Assembly: GCA_016234115.1 (NCBI GenBank)
Contig: JACRHD010000012.1
Span: 1-64,000, forward strand
Direction of reading: 5' to 3'
DNA: 64,000 nt
Origin: Nitrospirota bacterium
GTDB lineage: Bacteria > Nitrospirota > Thermodesulfovibrionia > UBA6902
Of this stretch, positions 1 to 9,663 are shown piece by piece (position 1 is the first letter of the stretch; each line of letters opens with the position of its first letter). A model generated the notes under the pieces. That model was not told where the DNA came from, did no database searches, and saw nothing but the letters and a program-made list of their open reading frames with translations. The position numbers were made by a program, and so were the translations under genes.

Positions 1-717
1 GCGTGACTTCCTGTTGCAGGTCCCGTTGCTTCTATCGCTGTTGTATGACATGCAGAGCAGCCGTTGCCTGTTGTTCCCCATGTCGGCGTCGTCACCGTGC
101 AGGGTCCGTACACATTGGCATGACAGCTTGCAGTTGAACAGGTCGTAGCCGCGCTTCCCTTCGCCTTATTGTCCGTATAGCCGACATTGGCTGTGTCTAT
201 GTCTCCGTCCGCATGCTCCGTTGACGGCTTTGTCGTCGATGTTGTTCCCTCGTTATGACACAGCGTACAATCCGTCTGATTATGTTCTGCGTGACTGCCT
301 GTTGCCGGTCCGGTCGCCGCTATCGCCGTCGTGTGACATGCCGAGCATCCGTTGCCCGTCGATCCCCATAGAGGTGTTGTCACGCTCCCCGCTCCGTATA
401 CATTTGCGTGACAGCTTGCCGTTGAACAAGATTCGGGCGCGCTGCCTTTGACCTTGTTGTCCGTATAGCCGACATTGGCTGTGTCAATATCTCCGTCTGC
501 ATGCTCCGTTGGCGGTTTCGTTGTAGACGTCGTGCCTGCGTTATGGCAGAGCGTACAATCTGTCTGATTATGAAAGGCATGGCTGCCGGTTGCAGGGCCT
601 GTTGTTCCTATAGCAGTTGTATGACACGCCGAACAGCCGTTGCCCGTGCTGCCCCATGTCGGTGTTGTTGCTGTTCCGGCTCCGTACACGTTTGCGTGAC
701 AGCTTGCAGTTGAACAA
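1..717 (-). repeat. Tandem 288-bp repeats inside the cytochrome gene
   Basis: The segment around CSTASCHANVYG recurs with a period of exactly 288 nt (96 residues): the same landmark lies at 118, 406 and 694. Each unit carries three haem motifs (CX4CH, CXXCH, CXXCH). The array continues off the left edge, so the copy number is unknown. Above about 717 the similarity stops. Confidence 0.9.
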
Positions 718-2021
718 GTGCCGTAATTATTACCGCGCGCGCCGCCGGCGCTGTATGTGTTTGCTACATCGATTAATGCGTTCACGTGATTAGCTGAATT
801 ATAATTAGAAGCGTCATTTGCCGCTCCTGTATGACAATCTCCACAACCATTGACTTCCGTAATACCCAGATGCTCGTCGTGGCCGCCGCTGGTCAACCCT
901 GAAGCTTCTGTTACTCTGTGGCAGTCTCCGCATGTTACCGTACTGTCCCAAACCGGATTAGCGTATGTCGGCGTTGCGGAATTCGGATCCGTGGTCGACT
1001 GCCCTGTACTATGACAGTAAATCGAACTACATGTCTTGGCGCCCGTCGGCGGGAAGATTACAGTAGTCGCGGGATTTGTTATTAATGCATCATATAAAAC
1101 GCCCACCTGCCCGTCATAGCTGCCGCCTTGCGCCGCGCCTCCAAACAGATGGAACCCCATGGATATAGACGGAGACCCGCCGTCATTGTGCACGCCCGCA
1201 GGGATATTATCATAATGACATGTGTCGCAAGTGTATGACTTTCCATTAACATGCAGATTATGCGCTCCCGCTGTCGTTGAGCCTGTAGATGTATTTACAA
1301 GCGTGCCGGGATCGATCGGCGGCTGTCCGTGACAGGCTGTACACGACGATAAGGAGGGGACAAAACCCGTCCTGTGAGAATGACAGAGTGTGCAATCCGT
1401 CGCGTTATTATGGTTCTTATCCGCCTGGCCGCTTGCGTTATACCGGTGATAACTCGTAATGGTGTGACAAACCTCGCAGACCCTTGTTGAGGATGAATGA
1501 TTATCAGAGTCGTCACCCAGCGCATATGGAGCGCTTCCCTGAATGCCTGTGAGATATCTGAAATCAACAATACTGCCCGGAAGTGTTCCGCTCTGCGCAG
1601 CGATATTCTGCTTTATAAGATAAATATTAGTCGTGTCATGAGATGTATGACACGTTGTGCAGACAAACTGGCCGTATTGGCCTCCCGCAACGCCCCATCC
1701 GCTGCTGCCCTCCCATTTTCCCGGGGTCCATATTCCCCCGTTGGACGAGCATGCCGTCTTCGTTTTATATACAGTATTGGAGCAGGCGCCTGCGATTTCA
1801 GAGCTGTGCATCTTGATCGCGTTGTCCCAGTTGGCCTGGTCAAAGCCCACCTCTCCGGGAGACGGTGTATTAGTGTTTGTTCTGTGGCATCCCTCGCAGA
1901 GTTCGCCTTGAGAACGCTTAAGTATATTGCCGTCTCCAGGTTCCGCTTCAGAAGAGACGGAGAAAAGAAGGACAGAGGCTATGCACATCGTTGTCAGGAA
2001 AATAGTGATTTTACGATTCAT
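1..2021 (-). CDS. Large multihaem c-type cytochrome with CX4CH/CXXCH repeats (3' end beyond window)
   Basis: The frame is open from ATG 2021 to the window edge (at least 673 residues), so the C-terminus is missing. The N-terminus is a signal peptide (basic MNRK, hydrophobic core, SSEAEP region). I read 17 haem motifs: 13 CXXCH (CEGCH, CTTCH, CEVCH, CTLCH, CTACH, CDTCH and others) and four CX4CH (CSSIYCH once, CSTASCH three times). The CSTASCH-CSACH-CTLCH block matches the Geobacter-type CX4CH...CXXCH domain (TIGR01904/PF09698), typical of exported cytochromes with many haems. It is the last visible gene of operon A, 14 nt after the preceding cytochrome gene. No Shine-Dalgarno is seen, only a 12-A tract whose last A belongs to the ATG. 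An extracellular or outer-surface electron carrier is likely; the total haem number is unknown. Confidence 0.9.
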   Translation of the reverse strand, partial: MNRKITIFLTTMCIASVLLFSVSSEAEPGDGNILKRSQGELCEGCHRTNTNTPSPGEVGFDQANWDNAIKMHSSEIAGACSNTVYKTKTACSSNGGIWTPGKWEGSSGWGVAGGQYGQFVCTTCHTSHDTTNIYLIKQNIAAQSGTLPGSIVDFRYLTGIQGSAPYALGDDSDNHSSSTRVCEVCHTITSYHRYNASGQADKNHNNATDCTLCHSHRTGFVPSLSSCTACHGQPPIDPGTLVNTSTGSTTAGAHNLHVNGKSYTCDTCHYDNIPAGVHNDGGSPSISMGFHLFGGAAQGGSYDGQVGVLYDALITNPATTVIFPPTGAKTCSSIYCHSTGQSTTDPNSATPTYANPVWDSTVTCGDCHRVTEASGLTSGGHDEHLGITEVNGCGDCHTGAANDASNYNSANHVNALIDVANTYSAGGARGNNYGTCSTASCHANVYGAGTATTPTWGSTGNGCSACHTTAIGTTGPATGSHAFHNQTDCTLCHNAGTTSTTKPPTEHADGDIDTANVGYTDNKVKGSAPESCSTASCHANVYGAGSVTTPLWGSTGNGCSACHTTAIAATGPATGSHAEHNQTDCTLCHNEGTTSTTKPSTEHADGDIDTANVGYTDNKAKGSAATTCSTASCHANVYGPCTVTTPTWGTTGNGCSACHTTAIEATGPATGSH

Positions 2022-2035
2022 TTTTTTTTTTTGCA

Positions 2036-3295
2036 TTAGGGTTGGTCCACCGTAGATGAATTAGAGTCGGTATAATGAATCCCATGGCAGGACATACATC
2101 TTATCTTGCCGTTGTCATCAAATACTATATTGTCAGTGATGTTCGCGTTTGTGCCGCCGTTTTCATGATACCTCGGCGCGCCGGCCTGGGCGCAGCTTGC
2201 GCCCTTGCAATTCGGCTCATAAGGAGCCACTCCCACAAAAAGCGAGGCGTTGGCCACGTCAGTAGAAATGTTCTTCACAACAGGATGACTTTTCTTGGTG
2301 CCGTCATATGTCTTCAAATCCGTATATGCGCCCGCAGTGCGATAATAATGGCAATCTTCGCACATCTGGTTCAGGTCATTGCCCATTCTCATAAAGTGCT
2401 TCCCTTTAGGCATAATTCCATACGTTTTCCCTGAAGTCACTGCGGGACTGAATTCTTCCCCGCTGATGAGTGTTATTGTATTATCGGAGTTACTTCCAAT
2501 AACTTGAATCGATCCGGAATCAGTGTTGGGAGTACGGACAAAATATCCCGCCCACTGTCCAGGCGTCCACGTCTGTGTGATATCGGTAAGCGTATTAGTC
2601 GAACCCCCGGTAGTCGTGCCGATGACAACCGGCTTCGACCACGGGTCCCAGGGCGTATTAGACTGGTACATAACGCTGTGACATGTCGAACATACGACCT
2701 TCGCCGTCCAGGTTCCGGGCGTATGCGGCGTCCATGCGTTTTGCGTCCATGTGCCGCCATTGGTTGTGCAGGCCGTCTCATTTGTGTAGGACGTAATAGA
2801 GCATGTTCCATTGACAATACAGGTCGCCTCGGTTGTGTATAAAGATGAGGAGCATGTCCCTAAGCTTGAGCAGGACTCCTTGGTCGAATCAGAGCCGTTT
2901 GAACACTCGCCGTAACTTGCCAGTTGGTTCCTGAGGGCGTCATTTACGACCTCGTCATCGGTCCTCAGGCCATAGGGGTTGTTTCCATTCTGGTTATTGA
3001 CGGAATTCGGCATACTCCCGCTCCATCCATGGGACGTCTTGAAAGCGCCGGACGACTGCATGCTCGTCGAAAAAGGCTTGTTCCTCGCGATACCGCCTAC
3101 GAAGTGGCAACTCATACACAGGTTTGCGTTTTCGGCCACACTCGTCAGACTCGGACCGGCCGCGTTATGAGCCGTATGACAACTTGTACAGTCCACAAGA
3201 CTCCCGTAATGCGGCGCGTGTGCAGCCGATGCTGCTGCAGCGTAAAGCAGAAGGCAAAGCACGGTCAATAGACCAGCCATGCGGATTGTCTTCAT
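2036..3295 (-). CDS. Five-haem secreted cytochrome c
   Basis: The protein has a signal peptide (MKTIRM..., cleavage near AAASAA) and five CXXCH motifs: CTSCH and CMSCH near the N-terminus, CSTCH and CEDCH in the middle, CMSCH near the end. ATG 3295 is preferred because AAAGGGG lies 8 nt upstream and it gives a clean signal peptide. An in-frame ATG at 3313 overlaps the stop of the giant gene (ATGA) and would add six residues. Between haems 2 and 3 is a cysteine-rich insert with short C..Y..C..NG repeats ending in a WTP motif, also present once in the next cytochrome. The gene lies between the giant repeat protein and the large cytochrome in operon A. Exact acceptor or partner is not deducible. 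Confidence 0.88.
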   Translation of the reverse strand: MKTIRMAGLLTVLCLLLYAAAASAAHAPHYGSLVDCTSCHTAHNAAGPSLTSVAENANLCMSCHFVGGIARNKPFSTSMQSSGAFKTSHGWSGSMPNSVNNQNGNNPYGLRTDDEVVNDALRNQLASYGECSNGSDSTKESCSSLGTCSSSLYTTEATCIVNGTCSITSYTNETACTTNGGTWTQNAWTPHTPGTWTAKVVCSTCHSVMYQSNTPWDPWSKPVVIGTTTGGSTNTLTDITQTWTPGQWAGYFVRTPNTDSGSIQVIGSNSDNTITLISGEEFSPAVTSGKTYGIMPKGKHFMRMGNDLNQMCEDCHYYRTAGAYTDLKTYDGTKKSHPVVKNISTDVANASLFVGVAPYEPNCKGASCAQAGAPRYHENGGTNANITDNIVFDDNGKIRCMSCHGIHYTDSNSSTVDQP

Positions 3296-3309
3296 ATTCC
3301 AGGCCCCTT

Positions 3310-6300
3310 TCATTTGATTAGTATACCAAAATCTGCGTTTACTCCCCGCAGAGATTCAAATACAGTAATGTCCGCGGGAGTGCCGCTGCCGCTCGGGAAT
3401 GTTTTCAATAACGCCGGATTGGCAGCCTGATCGCCCATACCCGTAAGGAGGTCCATCTCGCCGTCGCCGTCGATATCCATCGCCGAAAGAGTCGGAGCAG
3501 ACCCGCCGCCGGCAAAAGCCGTCATCGGGCCGCTTACATCAACGAGACTTGCATCCATAAACCTGACGAGTGAGTCAGTACCGTCCGTATAACCAAGAGC
3601 TATGTCCTCCGTGGCCCCGCCACCCAGATTAAGCGCGGAAACAGTCGAACCGAGAGGATATGACCCGGAAGCTGAAAGTGTCTGGTTCATAAGCGCATCC
3701 AATGTGTACACGTTAACAGTATTAGTGCTGCCGTCGCCCGTCATGAAAGATATTATTAATTCCAGATTGCCTGCGCCGTCCAGCTCTCCGACGGCGATAT
3801 TGGCAGGCGCTGTAACCGGCGCTCCGTTCATGAAGGAGAAGCCGCCTATCTGCGTCAGCGAATAATCAATACCTGCGCCGTATATCCCTATCGTGTGCGT
3901 CAGCATATCCGAGGAGAGACTGCTCATAACAACCTCGTCTTTCCCGTCTCCATTGATATCGCCCGCAACTACTGACGCGCCGTAGACGGTGTTCGCAATC
4001 GAGACAAGCGAAGATAAGGTCGTTCCGATGTAATTGTATACTTTAAGCTGAGCCTGGTTCGTCGAGCCGTTTCCGGGAGCGACTATGACCTCGTAGCTGC
4101 CGTCTCCGAGCAGGTCTCCCATCGCGACTCTTGCGCCGTAAGATGTAGAGAGGGTCTGGAATTCACTGACCAAACCGCCGCTCAGATCAATTAGTCTTAC
4201 TACTGCATCGTTGGCTGCATCCGGACCTTTTGCAGCGGCTATCACACTCTCCGGAGTTGTTCCGGCCAATGCGCCCGTAAAATTCTGCGCAAAGTCGGCG
4301 TCGCTTATCGTCACAACCTTTGAAGCCGGCGTAAAGGTGTATCCCGCCTTGGACGGCGTCAATGTGTATGTTCCGATGCCCAGGCCGGATATTGTATAAG
4401 TCCCGGTCGTGGTCGTGGTCGCTGTCTTGTTCGTTGTCAGGCCGCCGCCGCTTAAGGTCATAACAACACTCGATATAGCGATGTTGCCCGACGTCTTGAC
4501 CGTGCCTGTTAAGGCAAAGCTATTGAAGTCCACTCCTGTTATATTGGCGGTATCCACTGTCACGTCCCGGCTCGGCGGTGTAAATACATAACCGGTCCTG
4601 GTCGGCGTCACTGTGTAATTGCCCACAGGCACGTCGTTAATTGTGTAGCTGCCGCTTGTAGTCGTTGTCGCTGTTTTGTTTGTACCGCCTATAGAAATCT
4701 TCACAGTCACGCTTGTGACGCCGGACCCGCTTCCGGTTGTCACCGAGCCGCTTATAGAGTACACCTGCACAGTAAAGTTCTCCGTGGCGTCCGCGCCGCT
4801 TACAGTCACGCTCGCCGGTGTAAATGTATATCCCGCCTTGGTCGGAGTCAGAGTGTATGTGCCGTTGCCCAGTCCTGAGATTGTATAAGTCCCTGTCGTG
4901 GTCGTGGTCGCTGTCTTGTTCGATGTCAGGCCGCCGCCGCTTAAGGTCATAAGAACACCCGTAAGCGAGACATCGCTTGATGTCTTTACCGTACCTGATA
5001 CGGTAAAGCTGTTAAAGTTCACACCTGTTACGGCAGCGACGTCAACAGTCACAGCCTGACTGGCAGGTGTAAAGACATATCCGGCCTTGCCCGCAGATAT
5101 CGTGTAATTGCCCGGAGGCACATCGGCAATCGTGTAACTGCCGCTTGCTGAAGTTGTTGCGGTTTTATTAGTTCCGCCGATGCTGATTGTCATGGTCGCG
5201 CTTGAGATACCCGTTCCACCGCCGGTCGTCACAGAACCGCTGATGGAGTATACCTGCACGGAAACATCCTGAATCACATCATCATTGTTTATAATCACCG
5301 TATGCGGCGCAAATGTATAACCTGCCTTGACCAGAGTCACCGTGTATGTGCCGTTACAGAGACCGACGAATGTATAAGCCCCTGTCGTGGTCGTTGTCGA
5401 AGTCTTGTTAGCTGTCAGGCCGCCGCCGCTCAGGGTCACGGCAACACCCGACATTACGGTCCCTGTAGATGTACTGACGGTACCGGTCAAGTTAAAGCTC
5501 TTAAAGTCCACGCCTGTTACATTGGCGGCTGCAACTGTCACGGCATGACTTGCCGGCGTAAAGCAATATCCACTCTTGCTCGGCGTCACCGTGTAATCTC
5601 CTACCGGCACATCGGTAATCGTGTAACTGCCGTCTGTTGCCGTTGTAGTTGTCTTGCTTGTAGTGCCGATAGTAATCGTCATGGTCGCGCTCGAGATGCC
5701 GACGCCGCCGCCTGTTGTCACAGAACCGCTGATTGAAAAGACCTGATCGGTAAAGTCCTGCGTCAGGTCCGCATTGTTAATGGTCACGCTCACAGGCTCA
5801 AAACTGTATCCCGTCTTGGTCGGTGTCAGCGTGTATGTGCCGTTGCCCAGACCTGCGATTGAATATGTCCCGCTCGTGCTCGTGGTCGCTGTCTTGTTCG
5901 TTGTCAGGCCGCCGCCGCTTAAAGTCATGAGAACACCCGAAATAGCGACATTATTTGATGTCTTGACAGTTCCCGATAAGGTAAAGCTATTGAAGTTCAC
6001 GCCTGTTACATCGGCGGAGGCTATTGTTACAGCCTGACTTACCGGCGCAAAGACATAACCGGCCTTACTCGGCGTCACTGTGTAGCTGCCCGAAGGCACA
6101 TCGGTAATCGTGTAACTGCCGTCCGCAGCCGTTGTCGCAGTCTTGTTTGTAGTGCCGATAGTAATCGTCATGATCACTCCTGAGATGCCTGCGCCGGCGC
6201 CTGTTGTCGCAGAACCGCTTATTGAATAACCCTGCATCCCGATGTTTTGAACGACGTCCGCATCGCTGACAGTAACGCTTATCGGTTCAAAGGTATATCC

Positions 6301-9300
6301 CGGCTTGGTCGGCGTAAGCGTGTATGCGCCGTTACCCAGACCGGAGATTGTATAAGCGCCGCTCGTGCTCGTTGTGACTGCCTTGTTCGCTGTCATGCCT
6401 CCGCCGCTTAAGGTCATCAGGACACCTGAAATGGCGACATTGTTCAACGTCTTGACGTATCCCGATAAGGTAAAGCTCTTGATGTTCACGCCGGTTACAT
6501 TTGTGCCGGCTACTGTCACTACCTGGCTTGCGGGTGTAAAGACATAAGCTGTCTTGGTCGCCGTCACTGTATAATTACCCGGAGGTAAATCGCTTAGAAT
6601 ATAACTGCCGTTTGTTGCCGTCGTAACAGTTTTTGTCGTAGTGCCTATCATCGTCTTCACGGACACGCCGGATATACCCACCCCTCCTCCTGTTGTCACA
6701 GAACCGCTGATTGAGTAAACCTGCGAACCGACATTCACTACAGCATCCGCGCCGCTTACAGTCACGCTCACCGGCGTAAAGGTATATCCTGTCTTAGTCG
6801 GAGTCAGCGTGTATGTACCGTTGCCCAGACCGGCGATTGAATAAGCCCCGGTCGCGGTCGTTGTTGCTATCTTGTTCGTTGTAAGTCCGCCGCCGCTTAG
6901 GGTCATACGCACACCCGAAATAGCGACATTGGTCGATGTCTTGACCGTGCCCGATAACGTAAAGCTATTGAAGTTCACCCCCGTCGCAGCAGCATCCGTG
7001 ACAGTCACAGCCTGACTTGCCGGCGTAAAGACATAAGCAGCCTTGGTTGCTGTCACTGTGTAAGTGCCTGGAGGCACACCGGTAATCGTGTAACTTCCGT
7101 TTGTCGCCGTTGTCGCCGTCTTGCTTGTAGTGCCGATAGTAATACTCATGGTCACGCTCGATATGCCTACGCCGCTGCCTGAAGTCGCGAAACCGCTGAT
7201 CGAGTAACTCTGCAAAGAAATGGGCACTATCACGTCATTACCGTTTACAATCACGGTAACAGGCAAAAAGCTGTAGCCTACTTTGGTCGGAGTCAGCGTG
7301 TACGTGCCATTGCAAAGACCGGGGAATGTAAATTCCCCGGACGTGGTCGTTGTCGAAGTCTTGTTAGTTGTCAGGCCACCGCCGCTCAGGGTCACAAGAA
7401 CACCCGTAATGGCGACATTGTTCGATGTCTTGACCGTGCCTGATATTGTAAAGCTCTTAAAGTTCACGCCGGTCACGCCGGCAGCATCTATAATTACGTC
7501 GCTCTGACTGGCCGGTGTAAAGCAGTAACCCGCCTTGCTCGGCGTCACTACGTAATTGCCTGGAGGCACATCGTTAATCGTGTAACTGCCGTCTGTTGCC
7601 GTTGTAGCCGTTTTACTTGAGCCGCCAATGCTGATTGACATGGTCACGCCTGATATGCCCGTCAGGGATCCCGTCGTTACAGAACCGCCGATAGAGTAAA
7701 CCGGCACAACAAAGTTCTCTGTGACATCCGCGCCGCTTACAGTCACGCTCACCGGCGTAAAGGCATATCCTGCCTTTGTCGGCGTCAGCGTGTATGTGCC
7801 GTCGCCCAGACCTGTTATTGTATAAATTCCGCTCGAGTTCGAAGACGTTGTCTTGTTCGTTGTCATGCCGCCGCCGCTCAGGGTCATAAGAACACCCGTA
7901 ATGGCGACATTGTTCGATGTCTTGACCGTGCCCGATATTGAAAAGCTCTTAAAGTTCACACCTATTACATTGGCGGAACCTACTGTCACGGACCGGTTTG
8001 CAGGTGTAAATACATAACCGCTCTTGCTCGGCGTCACCGTGTAGCTGCCTGAGGGCACATCGACAATCGAGTAACTGCCGTTTGTGGCCGTTGTTGCTGT
8101 TTTGGTTGTAGTGCCGATAGTAATCGTCATGGTCACGCCCGAGATACCGGCATTGCTGCCTGTTGTCGCATAGCCGCTGATTGTATAAACCGGCGCGACA
8201 AAGTTCTGAATGACATTCGCACTGGTTACAGTCACGTTAGCCGGTGTAAAGGTATATCCCGCCCTGGCCGGCGTCACCGTATACGAGCCTGGAAGTATGT
8301 CGGAAAATATATAAGCGCCTGTAGAGTTCGTCGGGGACGTTGTCTTGCTTACGGAAGCCCCGTTGGAAGTCGTGCCGGACAGAGTCAATACTACGCCGGA
8401 GAGGTTTACGCCGCTGGACGTAGCCACGCCGCCGGACACAGTATAAGATGAAGCGCTGAAGTTCTGCGATGTCAGGTCCGTCCCGCTTATTACGACACTC
8501 AGCGGGCCCGTAAACGTAAAACCTGCTGCTGAAGCCGTGAGCGTATAAGATCCGTCGGGCGCATTGTTAATCGAATAATGGCCGATGCTGTCCGTTGTAG
8601 CGGAAAGGGTCGCGGGACCGGTCAGCGTCACAAGGACGTCCTGAATTGCCGCGCCGCCGGCAGATGTTACACTCCCCGAGATTGACGAGAAGTATGAAAT
8701 ATCGAATGCCTCGATCCGAAGGTTATCGGAATTTGTCACGTACATTGTCGGCCCGTCGAGCGCCACATCCATAGGGATTCTCAGGAGACCTGCGCCCGAG
8801 CCGTACGACCCTATAAAGGTAACGAATGCGCCGGTTGATGTGAAGACCTCTACAGTGCTCTGATATGAGTCCGTAACATAAATATATCCGTCCATGACGA
8901 ATACCCCCTGCGGTCTCGTCAGTTTGCCGTTGCCGCTGCCGAAGCTCCCTATCGACCTTATATAAGTGCCGGTCAAATTAAAAACCTGGATCCGCCCATT
9001 GATTTGATCGACAACGTAAATCTGCTGAGTTGTATCGTCGCAAGCTATACCGGCCGGAAAATTGAACTGGCCGCTGCCGGCGCCGAAGGACCCAATAGAT
9101 GATACGTACGCCCCGGTGGAGGCATTATAAACTTTCACTATATTATTGACGCTGTCGGTAACGTATACATTTCCGTTTTGAGACACGGCAATGTCCCCCG
9201 GATAACCGAATTCGCCGGCGCCGGCGCCTAACTCTCCGACATATTGAAAGCTGCCGCCGTTAAGGTCATAAAAGCTCACTCTTCCATCTCCCGAATCGCC

Positions 9301-9594
9301 GACAAACAACCTGCCGCTGCCGTCCACGGCAACAGACAAGGGGGTATCAAAACCGGTAATCTCACTAACAAGGGCCCCGCTCTGATTATATTCAAGAACG
9401 CTCCCGGACGAAGGTGAAGAGACAAATATATTGTGGGTCGCGGAATCCACAGCGATTCTTATCGGTTCAACACCCGTGGGGATCTCTCCAAGGTAGGTCG
9501 CTGATATGGTGCCGCCAAATGCCTGGCCTAACTGCAAGCCCAGAACTAAAATGACAAGAGTTGACAATACAACAAGACCTCTTTTATATAGCAT
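3310..9594 (-). CDS. Giant exported protein: NHL beta-propeller, 18 carboxypeptidase-regulatory-like repeats, FG-GAP-like C-terminus
   Basis: About 2,094 residues. Order: signal peptide (MLYKRG, hydrophobic to about residue 28); NHL propeller with repeated (V/I)YVTDS...(V/I)F motifs (about 8700-9540); 18 beta-sandwich modules of about 82 residues with SISG..., GSYTI and YTVTP..GY.FTP motifs (about 4276-8690); then repeated GD(I/L)NGDGKDE-type FG-GAP/VCBS calcium-binding blades (3310-4275). Start 9594 is chosen because AAGGAG lies 4 nt upstream. An in-frame ATG at 9651 would sit at the predicted transcription start of the sigma-54 promoter. No C-terminal sorting signal is seen, so anchoring or release is unclear. 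It is the first gene of operon A, ahead of two multihaem cytochromes. A surface scaffold or adhesin is inferred. Confidence 0.88.
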   Translation of the reverse strand: MLYKRGLVVLSTLVILVLGLQLGQAFGGTISATYLGEIPTGVEPIRIAVDSATHNIFVSSPSSGSVLEYNQSGALVSEITGFDTPLSVAVDGSGRLFVGDSGDGRVSFYDLNGGSFQYVGELGAGAGEFGYPGDIAVSQNGNVYVTDSVNNIVKVYNASTGAYVSSIGSFGAGSGQFNFPAGIACDDTTQQIYVVDQINGRIQVFNLTGTYIRSIGSFGSGNGKLTRPQGVFVMDGYIYVTDSYQSTVEVFTSTGAFVTFIGSYGSGAGLLRIPMDVALDGPTMYVTNSDNLRIEAFDISYFSSISGSVTSAGGAAIQDVLVTLTGPATLSATTDSIGHYSINNAPDGSYTLTASAAGFTFTGPLSVVISGTDLTSQNFSASSYTVSGGVATSSGVNLSGVVLTLSGTTSNGASVSKTTSPTNSTGAYIFSDILPGSYTVTPARAGYTFTPANVTVTSANVIQNFVAPVYTISGYATTGSNAGISGVTMTITIGTTTKTATTATNGSYSIVDVPSGSYTVTPSKSGYVFTPANRSVTVGSANVIGVNFKSFSISGTVKTSNNVAITGVLMTLSGGGMTTNKTTSSNSSGIYTITGLGDGTYTLTPTKAGYAFTPVSVTVSGADVTENFVVPVYSIGGSVTTGSLTGISGVTMSISIGGSSKTATTATDGSYTINDVPPGNYVVTPSKAGYCFTPASQSDVIIDAAGVTGVNFKSFTISGTVKTSNNVAITGVLVTLSGGGLTTNKTSTTTTSGEFTFPGLCNGTYTLTPTKVGYSFLPVTVIVNGNDVIVPISLQSYSISGFATSGSGVGISSVTMSITIGTTSKTATTATNGSYTITGVPPGTYTVTATKAAYVFTPASQAVTVTDAAATGVNFNSFTLSGTVKTSTNVAISGVRMTLSGGGLTTNKIATTTATGAYSIAGLGNGTYTLTPTKTGYTFTPVSVTVSGADAVVNVGSQVYSISGSVTTGGGVGISGVSVKTMIGTTTKTVTTATNGSYILSDLPPGNYTVTATKTAYVFTPASQVVTVAGTNVTGVNIKSFTLSGYVKTLNNVAISGVLMTLSGGGMTANKAVTTSTSGAYTISGLGNGAYTLTPTKPGYTFEPISVTVSDADVVQNIGMQGYSISGSATTGAGAGISGVIMTITIGTTNKTATTAADGSYTITDVPSGSYTVTPSKAGYVFAPVSQAVTIASADVTGVNFNSFTLSGTVKTSNNVAISGVLMTLSGGGLTTNKTATTSTSGTYSIAGLGNGTYTLTPTKTGYSFEPVSVTINNADLTQDFTDQVFSISGSVTTGGGVGISSATMTITIGTTSKTTTTATDGSYTITDVPVGDYTVTPSKSGYCFTPASHAVTVAAANVTGVDFKSFNLTGTVSTSTGTVMSGVAVTLSGGGLTANKTSTTTTTGAYTFVGLCNGTYTVTLVKAGYTFAPHTVIINNDDVIQDVSVQVYSISGSVTTGGGTGISSATMTISIGGTNKTATTSASGSYTIADVPPGNYTISAGKAGYVFTPASQAVTVDVAAVTGVNFNSFTVSGTVKTSSDVSLTGVLMTLSGGGLTSNKTATTTTTGTYTISGLGNGTYTLTPTKAGYTFTPASVTVSGADATENFTVQVYSISGSVTTGSGSGVTSVTVKISIGGTNKTATTTTSGSYTINDVPVGNYTVTPTRTGYVFTPPSRDVTVDTANITGVDFNSFALTGTVKTSGNIAISSVVMTLSGGGLTTNKTATTTTTGTYTISGLGIGTYTLTPSKAGYTFTPASKVVTISDADFAQNFTGALAGTTPESVIAAAKGPDAANDAVVRLIDLSGGLVSEFQTLSTSYGARVAMGDLLGDGSYEVIVAPGNGSTNQAQLKVYNYIGTTLSSLVSIANTVYGASVVAGDINGDGKDEVVMSSLSSDMLTHTIGIYGAGIDYSLTQIGGFSFMNGAPVTAPANIAVGELDGAGNLELIISFMTGDGSTNTVNVYTLDALMNQTLSASGSYPLGSTVSALNLGGGATEDIALGYTDGTDSLVRFMDASLVDVSGPMTAFAGGGSAPTLSAMDIDGDGEMDLLTGMGDQAANPALLKTFPSGSGTPADITVFESLRGVNADFGILIK
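4276..8190 (-). repeat. Eight tandem A/B dyads of 489 bp in the giant gene
   Basis: The array is eight alternating module pairs of 163 residues. The GGG codon landmark of module B recurs at 4441, 4930, 5419 and 5908, a 489-nt period. The second dyad from the N-terminus is 3 nt longer, so the array is 3,915 nt. Module A has TIGTT.KTATTA and DVP.G.YTVTPSK; module B has MTLSGGG(L/M)TTNK and GLGNGTYTLTPTK. Two more diverged modules precede the array (8191-8690). Confidence 0.92.
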
Positions 9595-9663
9595 GGATCT
9601 CCTTGTTGAACTGCTGCCACATATTTTCAATATATCCCTCCTTAACTTCATCGTGCCATAGAG

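Noticed and set aside
1-717. CRISPR-like direct repeats
   Set aside because: The 288-bp period is in frame and encodes repeated haem domains; there are no short spacers.
3602-7507. Several plus-strand open frames across the giant gene
   Set aside because: They recur with the 489-bp repeat, lack ribosome sites and are antisense shadows of the beta-sandwich modules.
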